In this document: positions 9,367 to 17,494 of the stretch, piece by piece
Layout: the number at the start of each line of letters is the position of its first letter
Numbering within the stretch: position 1 is the stretch's first letter
Source of the DNA: Candidatus Glomeribacter gigasporarum BEG34
GTDB taxonomy: Bacteria > Pseudomonadota > Gammaproteobacteria > Burkholderiales > Burkholderiaceae
Direction: 5' to 3'
Assembly: GCF_000227585.1 (NCBI RefSeq)
Contig: NZ_CAFB01000045.1
Span: 1-44,320, forward strand
Length of the DNA: 44,320 bases
Translations under genes and position numbers: made by a program
The notes under the pieces: model-generated
The model's input: only the letters and a program-made list of their open reading frames with translations
The model's database searches: none
Told to the model about the DNA's origin: nothing

Positions 9367-10555
9367 CCCTTAACGACCTTTTATGACACCTTGAACCGAC
9401 CCTAATCGTACCCGTTTTAAATTCAGTCCACAGCCGCGTCATCAAACGCATGATTTCAGGCGGCATTGGCTTGAGCAGAAAGAACGAGCGGATCGCCTCG
9501 GCGGAAGGATGGACCGCCGTATCGTTGGCAATGCTTTTGTCCACATACTGTTGAGCAGCGGTATTGGCGCTTGCGGCGAAGATGGTGTTCGTAATTGCAG
9601 CATGCACTTGCGGCGTTTCAATGTAATTGATCCATTGGTGCGCCGCATCTTTGTTTTTCGCGTCCTTTGGAATTGCCATCACATCAAAGAAGATGGGCGC
9701 GCCGCTTTTTGGAATCACATATTCAATCTGATAGGGTTTTTTGGCTTCGAGCGTGCGCTGCTTCGCAATCTTGATGTCGTTAGACCAGCCAAATGCAAGA
9801 CAGATATCCCCACCGACCAGCTCGTTGATATAGGCCGATGAGTTAAACGAGGTGATAAAGGGACGGATTTTTTTGAGCAGGGTGAGCGCGCGCTGATAGT
9901 CTTCCGGATTGTGGCTGTCGGGCGGCAGGCCAAGATAATGCAGCGCCACCGAAAAGCCCTGATCGGGCGCGTCGAGCATTGAAATTCCGCAGCTTTTCAG
10001 CTTCGACATAGTTTCAGGTTTGAAGAAAATATCCCAGCGCGCGAGATCGACCTTCGGGCCGAGAATTTTCTTGACTTGAGTCAGGTTATAGCCCAAGCCA
10101 GTCGTCTGATAGGCCCACGGAACGAAGTGACGGTTACCCGGATCGGCGTCTGCGATCAGCGCCATCAAATTCGGATCGAGATGCTTCAGGTTCGGCAGCT
10201 TCGATTTGTCGAGCGGCGCAAACAGGCCGGCGGCGAGTTGGCGGCCCCCATAATTCGTGGTTGGCACGACAATGTCATAACCTGAATGGCCAGTCAGCAG
10301 TTTGGCATTCAAGGTGTCATTGCTGTCAAACACGTCATAATTGATCTTGATGCCCGTCTGTTTTTCAAAATCGGAAATGGTGTGCTCGGCAATATAATCC
10401 GACCAGTTATAAATATTGAGATATGACTCTTTTGCATGGGCCTGAGGCGCAGCGCCCCATAATGAGGCGCTTGCCAGACTCAAGAGCGCCATTCTGCGGA
10501 TAATCTGCAGGGTTGAAAAGAACAAGCCCCGTTGGCCAGAGATGATGCGAATCAT
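9164..10555 (-). CDS. potF: Putrescine-binding periplasmic protein PotF, with a read-through C-terminal extension
   Basis: A signal peptide ends at about AQAHA, then the mature protein starts ESYLNIYNWSDYIAEHTISD, the classic polyamine-binding opening. Later motifs include YDIVVPTTNYGGRQ, VPWAYQTTGLGYN and CLAFGWSNDI. An excellent AGGAGGT ribosome site (10563-10571) precedes ATG 10555. The family normally ends shortly after LMTRLWTEFKTG, at about 9410. Here that end is followed in frame by about 80 unrelated residues overlapping potG to a stop at 9164. A TAG lies at 9404-9402 in another frame, so a one-base change probably removed the natural stop. The body of the protein looks functional. 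Confidence 0.88.
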   Translation of the reverse strand: MIRIISGQRGLFFSTLQIIRRMALLSLASASLWGAAPQAHAKESYLNIYNWSDYIAEHTISDFEKQTGIKINYDVFDSNDTLNAKLLTGHSGYDIVVPTTNYGGRQLAAGLFAPLDKSKLPNLKHLDPNLMALIADADPGNRHFVPWAYQTTGLGYNLTQVKKILGPKVDLARWDIFFKPETMSKLKSCGISMLDAPDQGFSVALHYLGLPPDSHNPEDYQRALTLLKKIRPFITSFNSSAYINELVGGDICLAFGWSNDIKIAKQRTLEAKKPYQIEYVIPKSGAPIFFDVMAIPKDAKNKDAAHQWINYIETPQVHAAITNTIFAASANTAAQQYVDKSIANDTAVHPSAEAIRSFFLLKPMPPEIMRLMTRLWTEFKTGTIRVGSRCHKRSLRDERKRECMAESAGRNQRFCAGDRCRQAVWRDDRHFACPSIDPQKGNFCAAGQFRLRKIDPVAHSGRL

Positions 10556-10616
10556 ATTATTGACCTCCTTTGTCTGCCGTTAAAAAGCGCGAATGATACG
10601 CGATCTAAACAAGTCT

Positions 10617-10877
10617 ATGTCCAATCTTTATGATCTTCCGGATAGTCCTTGCATTGGCGTATGTTCGGCGCTCTTTGACGAGGTATGCAGAGGCTGCGGC
10701 CGGACCGCGTTTGAAGTCTCGAATTGGGTGTTTTTTAGCGCTGAGGAAAAGCGCGCGATATGGGCGCGTATTGCGCGGGAAGGGAAGGCGCTGCGGTTTA
10801 GGCGCCGCGGTCTGGCGCGCCGCCTTGAAAACCTGGACGCTGAAAAATGCTCTACACGGCGTGGTGATAATGGGTGA
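10617..10877 (+). CDS. DUF1289 domain protein (small cysteine-rich)
   Basis: Begins [16 protein letters not shown] and carries the DUF1289 pattern: PC-x-GVC, then [19 protein letters not shown] and [10 protein letters not shown]. The clustered cysteines suggest metal binding. No firm function is known for the family. An ATG at 10593 is also in frame. The last dozen or so codons run through a half copy of the type A repeat and into the end of the convergent fbp gene, so the C-terminus ([13 protein letters not shown]) is probably not native. It is divergent from potF. Confidence 0.75.
   Translation: MSNLYDLPDSPCIGVCSALFDEVCRGCGRTAFEVSNWVFFSAEEKRAIWARIAREGKALRFRRRGLARRLENLDAEKCSTRRGDNG
10838..10854. 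repeat. Type A element, single arm
   Basis: CGCTGAAAAATGCTCTA matches the right arm of the palindromic elements exactly. No left arm is visible within the preceding 200 bases. Its terminal CTA, read on the minus strand, is the fbp TAG stop codon at 10854-10852. It also lies within the DUF1289 reading frame. Confidence 0.75.
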
Positions 10878-11850
10878 CGCGCTCCACTTCCTGTCTGGAG
10901 CCGAGAAAAACCGCGACTCTCTCGTGTAGCTGGCCGGGAACAAGCTCGAGAATGCGTTGATAACCGTTGGTTGCCGCGCCGCCCGCCTGTTCGACGAGCC
11001 ACGCGATCGGGCTGGCTTCATACATCAGGCGTAATTTGCCCGGTCGCAATGGCGCGCGACGGTCGGACGGATACATGAAAATGCCGCCCCGCATCAGAAT
11101 CCGGTGGACATCGCCGACCATCGACGCGATCCAGCGCATATTGAAATCCTTTTGCCGCACGCCGTCTTTGCCGGCCATCAGTTCGTCGATATAACGCTGC
11201 ACGGGCGCGTACCAGTGCCGCGTGTTTGATGCATTGATCGCGTATTCGTGCGTCTGCTCAGGAATACGCAGCGCCGGATGCGTAAGCCGCCATAACCCTG
11301 TACCGCGATCCAGCGTAAAACCATGAACGCCCTCGCCGGTGGTGAGTACAAACAGCGTTTGCGGGCCGTAGACAGCATAACCGGCGGCTGCCTGTTGCGC
11401 GCCTGGCTGCAAAAATGCGCGTTCCGTCAGCGGTTCGCCGCGCGGGCAGCGCAGTACGGAGAAAATCGTACCGATAGAGACATTCACATCGATATTGGAG
11501 GAACCGTCGAGCGGGTCGCACAGCAGCAGATATGCGCGCTGTGCGCCGCCGTCCGGGATGAGATGAATCTGCGCCATTTCTTCGGACGCGATTGCTGCGA
11601 GCGCGCCGCTGGCCGCTGCTTTTTCAAGCAGAATCTCATTGGCGATCAGGTCCAGTTTTTGCTGGATTTCGCCCTGTACATTTTCCTGCCCAGCGCTGCC
11701 AAGCGTGCAACCGAGCGCGCCTTGATTCACCTGGGCAGCAATGGTTCTGCATCCATCCGCAACGGTTTCAATCAACTGTTGCAGACAGGCGTCCGGAGCG
11801 CCCTGTGCGCGCCGCGCTTCAGATAGGAATTGGCTGAGAGTGAGGTGCAT
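10852..11850 (-). CDS. fbp: Fructose-1,6-bisphosphatase, class I
   Basis: The product is 332 residues, normal for class I enzymes, which hydrolyse fructose 1,6-bisphosphate in gluconeogenesis. The metal-binding and catalytic segments are visible: EEMAQIHL, then [20 protein letters not shown] with the DPLDG metal site, [10 protein letters not shown] and [20 protein letters not shown]. The start [14 protein letters not shown] fits the family. The stop codon is supplied by a type A half repeat. Presence of this gene fits growth on organic acids, for which several carriers lie nearby. Confidence 0.95.
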   Translation of the reverse strand: MHLTLSQFLSEARRAQGAPDACLQQLIETVADGCRTIAAQVNQGALGCTLGSAGQENVQGEIQQKLDLIANEILLEKAAASGALAAIASEEMAQIHLIPDGGAQRAYLLLCDPLDGSSNIDVNVSIGTIFSVLRCPRGEPLTERAFLQPGAQQAAAGYAVYGPQTLFVLTTGEGVHGFTLDRGTGLWRLTHPALRIPEQTHEYAINASNTRHWYAPVQRYIDELMAGKDGVRQKDFNMRWIASMVGDVHRILMRGGIFMYPSDRRAPLRPGKLRLMYEASPIAWLVEQAGGAATNGYQRILELVPGQLHERVAVFLGSRQEVERVTHYHHAV

Positions 11851-12172
11851 TGCGGAAATTTATCAGGCATTTCGCACCGCCGTGCTGGCGGCCTGGTGCT
11901 CATAAAATCTGTGTTTGTTGTTTTGGGCAGCAGTGAGAGGCGGGGTCTACTCCATTAGGGGCTTCAGTGAAAAGCGGAGTGCGAGGAGTATACAAGCCTG
12001 TCAGAAATTTTGTGTGTCGAGACAGTGGTCTCTTTGCATTTTGGCACATGAGGCAAAATAAACAGGCATTTATTCTTTTAACGACAAAAGTTAATTATGG
12101 AATGCACTAGAGAACCCCTTACTAAATAGAATTAACCTTAAATAATGAAAAGACATCGGTGAGGTGAACCCT
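11851..12172. other. Intergenic stretch with no gene; possible transposon-end remnant
   Basis: No convincing coding frame is present. The segment around 11997-12020 (CCTGTCAGAAATTTTGTGTG) resembles the ends of IS256-group insertion sequences as I remember them, but no transposase is nearby. The last part is A/T rich and leads into the lolA remnant, which has a GAGGTGA ribosome site at about 12161. Confidence 0.3.
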
Positions 12173-12489
12173 ATGAATACTGCTCAGATTCTGCCTGATC
12201 TAAGGCGTATCAGTTGTGAGGGTAGTCTGCGTGAGTATGCGCTGCATCCGCTGGCCGCGCGCGATGGGCTTGAATGGCTTGAAATAACGCCGAAAAAGAT
12301 AGACGAATCGTCGTATCAAAAGAGATTTTGATCGGTTTTCGAAACGGCCAGCCGGCGTCGATGAAATTGCACGACGTATTCGGCAACGTCACCGTGTTGA
12401 CCTTGAGCGCGCTTGAACAGAATCCAACGCTGACTGAGCGCGCCTTCCATTTTGAATGGCCAGCGGGCGTCGATGTCGTACAGGAATAG
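12173..12489 (+). pseudogene. lolA: Outer-membrane lipoprotein carrier LolA, C-terminal remnant with frameshift
   Basis: Two frames together give the C-terminal half of LolA. The first, from ATG 12173 to a TGA at 12329-12331, contains EYALHPLAARDGLEWLEITP, matching the LolA strand with GLEW-x-E-x-TPK. The second, from about 12320 to TAG at 12487-12489, reads IGFRNGQPASMKLHDVFGN and FHFEWPAGVDVVQE, the characteristic end of LolA. The N-terminal half and its signal peptide are missing and a one-base shift separates the pieces. LolA carries lipoproteins across the periplasm. If no intact copy exists elsewhere, lipoprotein sorting would be altered. The family call is from recalled motifs. Confidence 0.7.
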
Positions 12490-12605
12490 AGAATAAGAGC
12501 GCTTAAAACATTTTTAAAGCGCGCTGACCATAATTTCAGTGTATTACCCTATTTCAGAAGGGTTTTGCTAATCGTATGATACGGGTCATTTCCCATCTTG
12601 AGTAT

Positions 12606-12751
12606 GTGATGAATGGTTCAGAATTTGACAGTGGGGCGGCCAATAGCGTGCATGATCTGCATGCGGCCTCCGGCTGGACCGGCGACAAGAAGAGCCTTGG
12701 CCGGAGATGGACACAAACGATAAATGCTTCGACATTACCTTAACCCAATGA
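12606..12751 (+). pseudogene. Fragments of a second copy of the metallopeptidase-like lipoprotein gene
   Basis: Bases 12606-12689 match 14330-14413 of the intact downstream gene almost exactly (they encode MNGS/EFDSGAANSVHDLH and following residues). The next stretch to the TGA at 12749-12751 matches that gene's last codons at about 15541-15599. So this is an upstream paralogue reduced by deletions of both its 5' part and its middle. It keeps the position it would have had before the small paired gene at 12759. It marks a tandem duplication of a two-gene cassette. Confidence 0.85.
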
Positions 12752-12758
12752 GATAGAC

Positions 12759-13256
12759 ATGAGGCGCGCTATGAAATGGAAACTGAAAGCAGCGGCACTG
12801 TGGATCGCCTGTATCAGCGGGTATACGCCGTTGACGGTGGCGACGCCTACGCATGCGCCGGTGGATGTGCACGCCCTCTCCGGCAACCATCTGAAGAAAG
12901 CGGGCACCACCGCGCTTGAACTGGAATTCAAGACGACGCGCGGCAAGCAGACGGTGGACGTGATGTACACCGTCGATGAAGGAGATAAAGGCTTGGCGCT
13001 GGAATCTTCGGACAAAACCCGGATTGTGACGCAACAGAACGGCGCCGCCACAGACACGGTCCGGCTGCGCGCGCTGCGTCCTGGGCGTTTCTACCTGAAC
13101 GTCTTTATGACAATGAACGATCAAAGCCACGTCGTATCGATTCCGGTTCAGATTGGTCCGGAGCGGATGACGCGGCGTTCATCGATGGGCGTTCAATCCG
13201 TCGATTCCAAAGGACAAGCGATAGAGATTCTGCCCGCGCAGGAAACCGCCCGCTAG
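12759..13256 (+). CDS. Small exported protein of unknown function, paralogue 1
   Basis: The product is 165 residues. A basic N-terminus and hydrophobic core (LKAAALWIACISGYTPLTV) followed by ATPTHA indicate a cleavable signal peptide. The rest alternates short polar and hydrophobic strands (ALELEFKTTRGKQTVDVMY, RLRALRPGRFYLNVFMTM, SHVVSIPVQIG), which suggests one beta-sandwich domain. It is about 80 percent identical by eye to the gene at 15607, with an identical C-terminal half of GVQSVDSKGQAIEILPAQET. I do not recognise a family. Each paralogue follows the end of a lipoprotein gene copy, so they probably act together outside the inner membrane. An ATG at 12771 is an alternative start. Confidence 0.8.
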   Translation: MRRAMKWKLKAAALWIACISGYTPLTVATPTHAPVDVHALSGNHLKKAGTTALELEFKTTRGKQTVDVMYTVDEGDKGLALESSDKTRIVTQQNGAATDTVRLRALRPGRFYLNVFMTMNDQSHVVSIPVQIGPERMTRRSSMGVQSVDSKGQAIEILPAQETAR

Positions 13257-13469
13257 CGCGCAGATCAAGTTTGAGCAAAGAGCGGTGAGATTCCGCGCGT
13301 GAGCGGGCATTCATCAGGGCGGATCATTTTTGTCATTTTCAAAATCTGGTCAAAAACTGTAGCGAAAGATCGTCCGTTTTTGGACAGGCGCTCAGGTATG
13401 CATCTGATTTTGGCAGGGGTTGCCTGATACGATGCGGAGCGCTTCATTCTACTCAGGAGGGTGCGCATT

Positions 13470-15599
13470 ATGTTAGCAAAATCATTGCGTCGTTGCCTGC
13501 GCGCAGGCTGGATTGCGCTGCTGCTGGTGGCGGTAGCGGGCTGCAGCGACAGCGATCTAGATGAAATTGGCCCGCAAGGCCCGAACGGTGAACAGGGCGA
13601 TCAGGGGCCTCATGGTCCGCAAGGCCCAGGAGATGGCGAAACGCCTCCGGGCGATGGAACGCCTCCGAGTGATGGGACGCCTCCAGGCAGTGGGACGCCT
13701 CCGGGCGGCGGAACGCCTCCAGGGGGCGGAACCCCTCCGGGCGGTGGGACGCCTCCAGGCAGTGGAACGCCTCCAGGGGGCGGAACCCCTCCAGGCAGTG
13801 GAACGCCTCCGGGCGGTGGGACGCCTCCAGGGGGCGGAACCCCTCCGGGCGGTGGAACGCCTCCAGGCGGTGGAACGCCTCCAGGCGGTGGAACCCCTCC
13901 AGGGGGCGGAACCCCTCCGGGTGGTGGAACCCCTCCAGGCGGTGGAACCCCTCCGCCCGAGAAAATCCCCGAGAAAGTCCAGCTCTCAGGCCAGATTACA
14001 TATGATCGGGTGCCGGCGGTGGAGTGGTGGCAGGATATAGGGGGGGGCAGGAGGCGGCTCCGTACCAAGCTCGACTACGATCAAACAAGCCGACAGCCGG
14101 TTCGCGGAATGCGGGTCGAAGCGATTGACGCGCGGAACGCGGCGCTGGCGCAGACAGTGACCGATGAAAGCGGCCGCTACACGCTGCAAGTGCCTTCGAT
14201 GACGCAAATGACGTTGCGCGTGTCCGCGCAATTGAAAGGCGATACGCAAGAGGGCGCACGCTGGGATTTTGTGGTGCGCAATAATGTATCAGACGAATAT
14301 GCCGCCGATCCGAAAACCGCGCCGATGTATGTGATGAATGGTTCAGGATTTGACAGCGGGGCGGCCAATAGCGTGCATGATCTGCATGCGGCCTCCGGCT
14401 GGACCGGCGACAAGTATGATGGGACTAAGCGCGTGGCGCCGCCGTTTGCAATTCTGGATACGATTTATCTGGCCGTGCAGCGTATGCTGGAAATGGATAA
14501 GAACCGCAAATTCGATTCGTTCATTATTTACTGGAGTCCACAGAACAGAGTTGCAGACTGTAAGGAAGATGGACAGGTCTGTCACGCAAAGGGCGAGATG
14601 AGTGGGGCTCCTGCTTATGTCAGTCATGGCGGCCTTGGAGCAGGCATGTATCTGGTTGGCAAGGAAGATGTTGAGACGATGGAATACACGGAAGCGGTGC
14701 TTCTGCATGAATGGACGCACTATTTCGAGCATTTTGCATCGCGTTCGGATAGCATCGGCGGAGCGCATAGCTTTGGCAACAATCTAGATATGCGCGTTGC
14801 GTTTGGGGAAGGACTCGCAAACGCTTTATCCAGCATATTTAGGAACGATCCAAAGCATCTGAGGCCGATGGGTAAGCAACAGGCTGAGGGCCCTCCGGGT
14901 TATTCGGTAATAGAACCGCGTCCGACTGATCCGAAGACTTGGTATGGTGAATCGGCGGTGCACAATGCGCTTTACCGGTTTTATTCATCCATGCCTGAGA
15001 AGACGTGGCCCGGAATCTATCAAACGCTGGTGAGCAAGGAATACAGGGAGACGCCGGCATTTACCAGTCTGCATTCATTCGCGACTGAGTTACGCAAGCG
15101 ACTCGATGCAGCAGACCAGGCCAAGCTGGACACAATTCTGGACAGCGCCACTCAGGTCAAGGGCAGTATACTGGATGCGTATGGGACGAAACAAGCCCGG
15201 CCGACAGAGATCAAAGAAGCGGATAAAGACTGGGTTCTCCCCATTTATACCGAATTGAAGGTTGGTACCCCCCTTAACGTTTGCGCAACTAAAAAGTTGG
15301 ATAGCGACAAGAAAAGTTTGAATAAATTGTCCAACCACCGGTATCTGCGTTTCAATATTCCGACAGCCGGTCGTTATCGTTTAACGATTAAAAATGATAC
15401 GGACACAACAGTGCAACCCTCGATTCGGGCACTCAAACAAGGAAAGAGCATTTGGGGGCGAAGTGCGGCGAGACCGGGCCCTCTGCAGATCGATAGCGCT
15501 CTAGAAGTTGGAAACTATGTGGCTGCGGTAACGCAAGGGCGTTGGCCGGAGGAGGATACAAACGACAAATGCTTCAACATCACGCTGACTCAACAATGA
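13470..15599 (+). CDS. Putative zinc-metallopeptidase lipoprotein with Gly/Pro-rich repeat linker
   Basis: About 709 residues. ATG 13470 is chosen over a GTG at 13461 because AGGAGG (13455-13460) is well spaced. The lipobox VAVAGC puts the lipidated cysteine near residue 25. A short collagen-like run (GPQGPNGEQGDQGPHGPQGP) and 17 copies of a GGGTPP-type hexapeptide (residues about 61-162) follow. Next come a carboxypeptidase-regulatory-like domain (VRGMRVEAIDARNA to SGRYTLQVPS), then HEWTH at residues 413-417 with a GEGLAN motif whose Glu lies 34 residues on, as in gluzincin peptidases. The C-terminal domain (NHRYLRFNIPTAGRYRLTI) resembles pre-peptidase C-terminal domains. Peptidase activity is inferred from motifs only. 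A decayed paralogue lies upstream. Confidence 0.82.
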   Translation: MLAKSLRRCLRAGWIALLLVAVAGCSDSDLDEIGPQGPNGEQGDQGPHGPQGPGDGETPPGDGTPPSDGTPPGSGTPPGGGTPPGGGTPPGGGTPPGSGTPPGGGTPPGSGTPPGGGTPPGGGTPPGGGTPPGGGTPPGGGTPPGGGTPPGGGTPPGGGTPPPEKIPEKVQLSGQITYDRVPAVEWWQDIGGGRRRLRTKLDYDQTSRQPVRGMRVEAIDARNAALAQTVTDESGRYTLQVPSMTQMTLRVSAQLKGDTQEGARWDFVVRNNVSDEYAADPKTAPMYVMNGSGFDSGAANSVHDLHAASGWTGDKYDGTKRVAPPFAILDTIYLAVQRMLEMDKNRKFDSFIIYWSPQNRVADCKEDGQVCHAKGEMSGAPAYVSHGGLGAGMYLVGKEDVETMEYTEAVLLHEWTHYFEHFASRSDSIGGAHSFGNNLDMRVAFGEGLANALSSIFRNDPKHLRPMGKQQAEGPPGYSVIEPRPTDPKTWYGESAVHNALYRFYSSMPEKTWPGIYQTLVSKEYRETPAFTSLHSFATELRKRLDAADQAKLDTILDSATQVKGSILDAYGTKQARPTEIKEADKDWVLPIYTELKVGTPLNVCATKKLDSDKKSLNKLSNHRYLRFNIPTAGRYRLTIKNDTDTTVQPSIRALKQGKSIWGRSAARPGPLQIDSALEVGNYVAAVTQGRWPEEDTNDKCFNITLTQQ
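13650..13955 (+). repeat. Tandem 18-bp coding repeat, 17 units
   Basis: Seventeen in-frame 18-base units encode mainly GGGTPP, with GSG, GDG and SDG variants toward the start. The last eight protein units are all GGGTPP and differ only at synonymous sites, for example GGCGGTGGAACCCCTCCA against GGCGGTGGGACGCCTCCA. This gives a flexible linker that probably lifts the catalytic part away from the lipid anchor. Such arrays expand and contract by slippage, and an assembly may have misjudged the count. Confidence 0.92.
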
Positions 15600-15606
15600 G
15601 GTTGTT

Positions 15607-16110
15607 ATGAAAATGGTGATCAAATGGAAACCGAGCTGGATGATGGCGGTTCTGCTCGTTTGGATGAGCGGGCATGCGCCGCTCGCCGTTGCGACTTCAG
15701 CGCACGCGCCGGTGGATGTGCATGCCCTCTCCGGCAACCATCTGAAGAAAGCGGGCACAACCGCGCTTGAACTGGAATTCAAGACGACGCGCGGCAAGCA
15801 GACGTTGGACGTGATGTACACCGTCGATGAAGGAGATAAAGGCTTGGCGCTGGAATCTTCGGACAAGGTCAAGCTGCTCACGCAAGAGAACGGGATCGTG
15901 AAGGATACGGTCCAGCTGCGCGCGATTCGCCCAGGGCGCTTCTATTTGAATGTCTTTATAACGATGAACAATCAAAGCCATATCGTATCGATTCCGGTGC
16001 AAATTGGTCCGGAAATGCAGACGATGCAGCGTTCATCGATGGGTGTTCAGTCCGTCGATTCCAAAGGACAAGCGATAGAGATTCTGCCCGCGCAGGAAAC
16101 ATCCCGCTAG
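15607..16110 (+). CDS. Small exported protein of unknown function, paralogue 2
   Basis: The product is 167 residues starting MKMVIKWKPSWMMAVLLVWM, a clear signal peptide, cleaved near TSAHA. It shares the strand pattern of the protein at 12759 and long identical stretches (HALSGNHLKKAGTTALELEF). Differences concentrate in the middle (KVKLLTQENGIVKDTVQ here). It begins seven bases after the metallopeptidase lipoprotein stops, so the two are almost certainly cotranscribed. Possible roles are partner, substrate or inhibitor of that protein. None can be chosen from sequence. Confidence 0.82.
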   Translation: MKMVIKWKPSWMMAVLLVWMSGHAPLAVATSAHAPVDVHALSGNHLKKAGTTALELEFKTTRGKQTLDVMYTVDEGDKGLALESSDKVKLLTQENGIVKDTVQLRAIRPGRFYLNVFITMNNQSHIVSIPVQIGPEMQTMQRSSMGVQSVDSKGQAIEILPAQETSR

Positions 16111-16139
16111 CGCATGCATTTCGGGCGGCGGGTCATTCG

Positions 16140-17306
16140 TCAACGCCGCTGCCCGAAGATCATGTGCCGCGCAAGCGCGCCTTTGATCGGCGGCAAACAT
16201 TCCAGCATCGTGAGCGCCGCGCCGTAAACGGGCGCGAAGCGTTCAGCGCGGCCATCGCTGAACGTGCGCGCGAGCCCATCGGTGAGCGTGACGGTGATTT
16301 TTCGGTCGAGCCGTCTGCGGCGCGCAAAGCAGGCGAGCGCCTGCGGCGTTGCGCCCTCATTTGAAAGTGCATCGACGAGCGCGCACGCATCGCGCACACC
16401 CAGATTCAATCCTTGACCCGCAACCGGATGCAGCGTCTGCGCGGCGTTGCCGATGACCACAATGCGTCCCTGAACGCGCGGCTCAACGCGCTGCAAACGC
16501 AGCGGATAGACGGCGCGCCGGTCAATTGAAATCACGCATCCCATCCGTCCGCCGAATATCGCGCGGAGTTCGGCGCGCGCCGCGTCGGCGCCGCACGCCA
16601 TGCGGCGTTGCGTGTCATTCGGGTCGCCGCACCAGACAAACGCATAATCCGCGGGCTGTACGCGGCTGATGGGCAAGAGCGCGAGCGGCCCTTCAGCGGT
16701 AAAGCGCTCCCAGGCCCAATAGGCCCGCGGCGTTTCAACGCGCACAAAGCCAAGCAGCGCGCTTTGTGGATAGTCTCGCCCCTTGCTGCGCGCGCCTTTG
16801 ACCGATGCAATGGCTGAGGCGCTGCCCGCGGCGTGAATCAGAAGACGCGCGCGCAACCGCCGCGGCCCGTCTTCCGTCTCGATTGGGAGCGTGACGCGTT
16901 CAGTCTCTTGAATGGGCGCATGCGCGGTTGTGCGCGTGAAGCGATGCAGCGATGCTGCGTTTTCAATCCTTTCGGCCAGTGCGCGCATCAGTGCGCCGTA
17001 TGACACGGCGTAGCCGAGCGCCGGCAAGTCATACGCGCGGCAGTCGATCCATGTGCGGCCGAAATGCCCGCGCTGCGAGACATGAATACCTTTGATCGGC
17101 GTTGTAGCGGCGGGCCAGCCGAGCGGCTCAAGCAACATCCGGCTGCCGTGCGAGAGCGCGAGCGTGCGCGGATCGTCGATGGGCGTTGCGCCGTGTTGAT
17201 CAATCAACGCAACGGAGAGCGCGCGCGTTGCGCTGCGCTGCGCGAGTCCGCGCGCAACCGCCAGCCCCACGGGACCCGCGCCGACGATGATTAAATCAAA
17301 GTCCAT
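16140..17306 (-). CDS. UbiH/UbiF/COQ6-family FAD monooxygenase
   Basis: The product is 388 residues from ATG 17306 (MDFDLIIVGAGPVGLAVARG), with GxGxxG at residues 9-14. The frame extends further upstream but without homology. The second FAD motif appears as VVIGNAAQTLHPVAGQGLNLG, the family's GDAAHxxHPxxGQG block with Asn replacing the usual Asp. Members hydroxylate the ring of ubiquinone intermediates. With ubiA nearby this fits ubiquinone synthesis, but which position it hydroxylates is unclear, so no symbol is given. It is convergent with the small exported gene and divergent from the lptD remnant. Confidence 0.85.
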   Translation of the reverse strand: MDFDLIIVGAGPVGLAVARGLAQRSATRALSVALIDQHGATPIDDPRTLALSHGSRMLLEPLGWPAATTPIKGIHVSQRGHFGRTWIDCRAYDLPALGYAVSYGALMRALAERIENAASLHRFTRTTAHAPIQETERVTLPIETEDGPRRLRARLLIHAAGSASAIASVKGARSKGRDYPQSALLGFVRVETPRAYWAWERFTAEGPLALLPISRVQPADYAFVWCGDPNDTQRRMACGADAARAELRAIFGGRMGCVISIDRRAVYPLRLQRVEPRVQGRIVVIGNAAQTLHPVAGQGLNLGVRDACALVDALSNEGATPQALACFARRRRLDRKITVTLTDGLARTFSDGRAERFAPVYGAALTMLECLPPIKGALARHMIFGQRR

Positions 17307-17388
17307 ATTCTGAAGGGGGAGAAGGACAGGGTGAGGGGGTAAAGCAAAGCAGGCGCGCAAGGAAGAGCGTGCGTAACATGAGTTCAAT

Positions 17389-17417
17389 CCTGAAACAGGC
17401 GTTGTCTGTTTCAGGAA
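17389..17417. promoter_or_regulatory. Perfect 11-bp inverted repeat between divergent genes
   Basis: TCCTGAAACAG and its exact complement CTGTTTCAGGA are separated by seven bases. The site lies in the 190-base gap between the monooxygenase (leftward) and the lptD remnant (rightward). It has no following T-run, so a terminator is less likely than an operator or an mRNA hairpin. It does not resemble the type A or B repeats. Confidence 0.4.
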
Positions 17418-17494
17418 GACGGGTATCATTTCGCCGTCCTGTTTTTTCCTATTTCCAATACGGGCGTTCATTTCCGGCTCCGATTGTGCCACGC

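Noticed and set aside
13610-14068. Minus-strand open frame of repeating GGVPPP, resembling a collagen-like protein
   Set aside because: It is the mirror of the 18-base repeat in the plus-strand lipoprotein gene, has no ribosome site and no sequence beyond the repeat.
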